A stretch of DNA of 64,000 nt. It comes from Panicum virgatum (Eukaryota > Streptophyta > Magnoliopsida > Poales > Poaceae). The notes under the pieces are model-generated. The model was not told the DNA's origin, ran no database searches, and worked only from the letters and a program-made list of their open reading frames with translations. Shown here one piece after another: positions 59,590 through 64,000 of the stretch. Position numbers and translations under genes: made by a program. The stretch spans positions 930,001 through 994,000 of the forward strand of contig NC_053145.1 of the NCBI RefSeq assembly GCF_016808335.1. Direction: 5' to 3'. Each line of letters begins with the position of its first letter. The stretch's first letter is position 1.

Positions 59590-61102
59590 TGATATTGATC
59601 GGGTGCTCTAGCCTAAGAGGGGGAGGGGGTGAATTAGTCACTAATAAAAACTTAGACCTATGGCTCCAACTAGTTTGCACAAAACTTAAACTAAAACATG
59701 CTATCTAGATGTGCAACTAGGTTGTTCTAGTGTAAAACCCCTATCCCAAAAGAGTTTAGCAACCTATAGACTTTCCTATCAAGAAACTACTCTATGAAAG
59801 TAAGGACATACAAATTGCTAGTATGAAATGCGGAAGCTTAAAGAGCGGGATAGGAGATAGCAAACTCTTGACGTGGGTGTTTATCCCGTGGTTCGGTTAG
59901 CCACAAAGGCACACCTACATCCACGTTGTTGTAGCACTCACTAAGAGTATTGCTACTCGGCCACCAAGTCTCTTCCGTGAACACAATCACAGTCACCTTG
60001 ACCCTGGGTTCCACTAAGGAGCTTCTCCACAAAGGATGGGGGTCTCCACGTCCCCCGCACAAAGATGTCGTCGCCGCTCCACACCAAGTCGGAGGGTCGA
60101 TGACGTTGCCGGCGAGCTTCACGCTCCAAGGTGCCGGCGCACCAAGCTTTTGTTTTGGTTCGCTAATGAACCACAGCACAAAGGCTTGAAGCCTTGCAAT
60201 CTCACTCACTAAGAGCTAATCCTTTACACAACACTCTCAAAGTGTGCTAAAGGCTAAGGATATGATCTTGATGCTTTTGTATGGCTTGGAGATGTTTTTG
60301 GGTGTGTGTGGGATGTTCAGCAACTCCAGCAAGCTTCAAATGGCCGGGGTGAGGCATATATATAGGCCACCAAGTCTTTTAGCCGTTGCTCCAACGGTCA
60401 GCTGAAAATCTGCGTATCATCGGATGAACCGATGCCTCTGGCAGGGGTAGCGCCGGTTCATCCGGTCACTCATAACCCGAAGTAGCCGTTGAACGCCTGA
60501 CAGCTAACACAGTGACCATCGGTTCAACCGATGCTTTGTTCCGATGCATCACCGGTTCATCCGGTGCTTAAGGATCTTCTCCTGACAGCTGACGTCATTA
60601 CACCGATGGTATGCACCGATGCTTCACCGGTTTAACCGGTGCTGAAGAATCTTCTCCTGGGCTCTTGACATCGTCTCTGGAACATAGGACGCCCAATGCA
60701 CCGATGCCCCTTTTTGACCCGTCGGTTCATCCGGTGCTCATAAGCTGACTTGGCTTTGATTCCCTTCTGCCATGGCGTCAGTTCTTCCGACAACCATCGG
60801 ATGCACCGATGCTTCATGCGTCGGTTCTTCCGGTGCTTCAGACCGAAGAGCTTTCAGGGCGCTGCCCTAAGACCCGCGAGGGGCGGCTCCCCCTCGACCC
60901 CCGTCCGCTAACCGGGTAGCGGAACCTCCGTAGGGGCGGCCCTTCGGGCCTTGCTGCGCCTATCTTTTCTTTCTCTTTGTCATCACTTGAACCTAAACGC
61001 CTGAGAATGGTCATCTTAACAATCATATTAGTCCAAGTATTGTGTTGTCATTCGATCATCAAAATCACTCGAAATGGCATAAATTGTGCCAAGTTCCTTA
61101 CA
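59590..61102 (-). mobile_element. Solo LTR of a Maximus/SIRE-type Copia family
   Basis: 1,513 bp flanked by an exact 5-bp duplication TGCTG (59585-59589 and 61103-61107). In its own (minus) orientation it begins TGTAAGGAACTTGG and ends CGATCAATATCA. The end region contains AATTCACCCCCTCCCCCTCTT, like the CAATTCACCCCCCCTCTTGG just inside the inner element LTR end, placing it in the same lineage but another family. No internal region is present, so it is the product of LTR-LTR recombination. A TATA box lies at about 60,355-60,364. Confidence 0.9.
60415..60840 (-). repeat. Array of CCGAT/CCGGT self-complementary motifs in the solo LTR
   Basis: About ten motifs of the forms CATCGG(A/T)T(G/C)(A/C)ACCGATG and ACCGGTT(C/T)A(T/A)CCGGTGC occur at irregular spacing. 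It is a third, sequence-distinct version of the motif arrays in the two Copia elements of the 24-41 kb nest. A GC-rich block with GGGGCGGC motifs follows at about 60,855-60,960. Confidence 0.8.
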
Positions 61103-62877
61103 TGCTGATTGAGCTAACATACAGTATACCTTAGCCCTTCTCCTTCTTGATTTATTTAATGCCGATCAAAATATTCTATTAAAAAATGCAGTATAGGAAA
61201 GATACATGTAAGAGGAAAGAGCATGGCTATATATGATCCTTTTTTTAAGAAAATAAACCTTTCCTCTAACACATGTGTAGAGTAAGCCCAATGCCCCCAG
61301 ATTCCTTTATTGCTTAGTTTTGACACCAGTCTGTGACTGCTCTTACAGCACTGCCGGTGTGTGAGAGCTGCTCTTACAGCATTGCTTGCTTAGTTTAGGT
61401 CCTCCACTGCCAGTGTGAGCTGCTATTATTATGTTAAATTGAAGGCGTTTAGTTATTCTTCATCTGTCAGTTCACGTTTTGATTGATGCTTTTTGCTCGG
61501 CTGCAGTATGCAAGTTCTCGTTATTCTTAGGTCAGTTTTGCTAGGTGAAATTTGGTAATGCCCATAAGGTGAACTCAGCACTACGTTGTGGGTATACATG
61601 AGTTCCTTTGCTATCCCTCCATGGCCCTATTGCATATGAGATCAAGTCTTTTGATCTATGAATCTAGATTCCTATTTACTATCGGGTCCATCTGCGATGT
61701 GGTTCCAAGCGTGCACTGACTCACCCAAGTCTTAGCTGCGTGTATAGTTGACTTGCGCTTGCAACTTGTTCAAGAGTAGTAACCAATCCAGTGGTGTTAC
61801 AACTTGTTTATACTAGACGAATCTCTGATCCTCCCGAGATTACAGATCGTCTGCTTTGGACGGCTGCAGGGTGCAGATTAAGGGGGAAAAAACTACTGTT
61901 CTGCCGTTCTGCGAGACCAAATGATCCAGAATATATATATAGTATAGTACATGCATTGCATTAGCTGGGATAGATGCATGCTAGCTTTATGAGTAACTGG
62001 GATGGATGGATCGATGGATGGATTCAGAATTAAAACTCATGATCCAAGAAGTTATTAGTTGGCCATCAAGGTAAGGTGGTCGGTTAGGACTGGGAACATA
62101 CGCCGTTCGGATGTCTGCTAGAGGGAGGAGGATAGCTTTGGATGCATTGGATCAGACATTAGACGCTGCATCCAAGACAGATCGACCACAGGAGAATAAG
62201 ATCCGTCCCAACCCTCCCACTAAGATGGTTTCTATAGCATTAATGAGGATGCCATATAAATAGTTTGATGACAGGACAAATGAGTTAATGAGAGAAAAGA
62301 TAGACATAGTTTCTCATGCAAGACACTATATCTACGCAAGAACCAAGAAAGAGAGAAGAGTGATAAGATGGGGTAAGGAGAGAGAAGAGAAGATTAGATG
62401 AAATTTTTTATTATTATTATTATGGAAACTATGCATTGGGGAGGTAGTGTCTATGGATAGTTTCTTATATTTTTTTCTCTTTAAATACCATCTATAAACA
62501 CTATGGGTTGGTGATGACCTAATGACATATGGCGGCCCGAGAGCGAGGCCAAGTACGTATGAGCTTTCAAGTCATTGCGTGCTCATGCATGCTTAGAGAG
62601 AACAAGCAACATAACTACTCCATATGAGAGCAAATAAAGCCACCTTTGAATAGTAATAATTAAGGTAAGGGGGGCGTTATTGTTCATCCAATTTTATTAC
62701 CACGGGTGTCAGGATGCATTGTCTAGAGTTGACTTTCAAATTCTTTGCAGCCCGGCCGGGGTGTTAAAAACGAAGGAAGCCGGGCTTCTAGAACCAAAAG
62801 AAAAATACAATACAAGAATCTTCGAAAATAGGAGCGTAAAACCTTTTGTTTTCACCTAATCACAAATATAAAATATA

Positions 62878-63163
62878 CACTCCCTCCGCCTATATGGCCT
62901 ATGCATATGCACAAGTAGTACTACTCGTCCAGGTACATACATAACCAATGTCTTATATATTTTTATGAAGGTTGAGTACATTTGTTTTTTCAATAGAAAG
63001 AGTTATATATGTAAAAGTATATCATAATAAATCTGTCGACATCAACCTTATATTGTGAACTTAATATGAGATTTCATTTGATGGTTAAAGCTAAAAAGGT
63101 TCTCCCTCCTATATATAGAAATATAACCATCGAAACACCATATATTTCAGAACAGATGGAGCA
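62878..63163. mobile_element. Degraded Stowaway-like MITE
   Basis: The left end TACACTCCCTCCGCC matches the Stowaway terminal consensus (CTCCCTCCG after TA). The right end, near CAGATGGAGCAGA, is a weak inverted match. An internal CTCCCTCC near 63,105 suggests two overlapping copies. Confidence 0.35.
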
Positions 63164-63191
63164 GATTAAAATCTTACTATGTGCTAACTTA

Positions 63192-63488
63192 GAGCATCTC
63201 CAAGAGCTCTTTTTATCTTGGGTGAGTTAGTTAAAAAAAAGAAAGACAAAAAAACTCCTATCCAATAGAAACTCTATCTACCTCTATCTACCTCGTCTTC
63301 TATCCTCGTTTTCTATCCAGAGGGGTGCCCGCTGGGCATCTTTACCTAGCGCTGAGCACTAGCCATCTCTTTTTGGATTTTGGAGAAATTGTTGGATTTC
63401 ATCCCTTTTTCGCTAGCTATTTCATTTTACATAATAGCTATATCAAGATTTTAGCTATCCATAAATACAAGAGCTCTAAGAGATGCTC
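63192..63488. mobile_element. Tourist-like MITE (297 bp)
   Basis: Terminal inverted repeats are GAGCATCTCCAAGAGCTC on the left and GAGCTCTAAGAGATGCTC on the right, matching at 16 of 18 positions. An exact TTA target duplication flanks it (63189-63191 and 63489-63491). It is non-coding and depends on a PIF/Harbinger transposase. Confidence 0.85.
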
Positions 63489-64000
63489 TTAGACAGACTA
63501 CTTGTATTTCCGATGAGAAGGAGGGCTTTAAAACCTCTGAGATCTTTGTGGATACATATATGTATATATCCATCATAACACATACTAATATAGTTAAGCA
63601 GCTAGGAGTTGTTTATTCGAAGTAGCTAGATAATGGTGATGGTTGGGTGGTTGCTGATAGCTGTACGTACGGTACGGCTGGCGTACATTGGTCAAGCTAG
63701 CTGCGTGTGTGCGCTCAAGTCAAAGTCGTATAAACAAGCAGTTGGCTACACGTGGATCGGAGGTTAAGAGAAGGAATATTTTGCATTGGGATTTGGGACC
63801 CAACCCAAGACCAAGAAGCAGCAGGGGAGCGGCCGGCTGGCTGGATCGGAGGGAGGGAAAGCTACATAGCAGTTTGACCAAATATCTTAGCGAGAGATAG
63901 CCTATCGTGCATGCATATAGCAGGGTTGGCAGCCCACCCAGCAGATAAGTTATCTTTTATTAGCTTGCTTGTCGTTTAGCTTGCTTGTGGTAAGGGCAGT

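Larger units (their letters stand above)
61103..64000. other. Terminal intergenic region
   Basis: No gene was recognised on either strand. Contents are a probable MITE at about 62,205-62,520 with weak CCAACCC/GGGTTGG ends, a degraded Stowaway-like element and a Tourist MITE (listed separately). The last 400 bases have a 70-codon open frame without motif, probably chance. Confidence 0.5.

Noticed and set aside
63688..63900. 70-codon frame at the window end
   Set aside because: No motif, no splice context and no promoter signal; probably chance.

Overview
The window is nuclear DNA of a flowering plant, almost certainly a grass and probably panicoid. The support is: split genes with GT-AG introns, GC-rich first exons, plant-only families (wall-associated kinase, LRR receptor kinase of the PXY/MIK type, MOM1-like silencing factor), and grass-type repeats (Tourist, Stowaway and hAT-type MITEs, Helitrons, Maximus/SIRE-type Copia elements). 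The species cannot be fixed from the sequence alone.

Layout. 1-11.4 kb: a 14-exon MOM1-like gene on the minus strand (2,212 codons). 14.0-17.2 kb: a 9-exon PIGB gene on the plus strand (GPI mannosyltransferase 3, 549 aa), divergent from MOM1 across a repeat-bearing spacer. 18.7-21.3 kb: a 3-exon wall-associated kinase on the minus strand (735 aa); its upstream region is crowded with tandem and Helitron-like repeats up to 23.4 kb. 23.5-41 kb: a nest of Copia retrotransposons. An older, 5'-truncated Maximus/SIRE-type element (about 24.1-41.0 kb) has its 3' LTR split by a complete, very young 13,054-bp element of the same lineage (27,104-40,157). The young element has 1.68-kb LTRs, a perfect ACTAT target duplication, gag, pol and a post-pol ORF. 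41.0-43.0 kb: a decayed LTR fragment, a gene fragment, and a LINE-type insertion with an exact 18-bp target duplication. 43.2-45.1 kb: the 4-exon ribosomal protein gene RPL37, followed by a 616-bp Helitron with clean ends. 46.7-47.1 kb: a small KIN/LEA-like stress protein gene. 47.6-50.8 kb: a 2-exon LRR receptor kinase (1,029 aa). 50.8-56.2 kb: intergenic. 56.2-59.0 kb: an uninterrupted HRQ1-like helicase ORF (929 codons to the stop). 59.6-61.1 kb: a solo LTR on the minus strand with a TGCTG target duplication. The remainder is intergenic with MITEs.

The host genes are unrelated housekeeping, signalling and chromatin genes and do not form a pathway. The most informative part is the retrotransposon nest. 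The inner element landed on the TATA box of the outer LTR. Both elements carry related post-pol ORFs of unknown function. Three separate LTR families in the window each carry their own array of short self-complementary motifs. In the young element gag and pol lie in frames that do not overlap, so ordinary frameshifting cannot join them.

Exon limits were set by hand from GT-AG sites and phase continuity; every multi-exon model given here sums to a whole number of codons. No homology search was run, so family names rest on recognised motifs.
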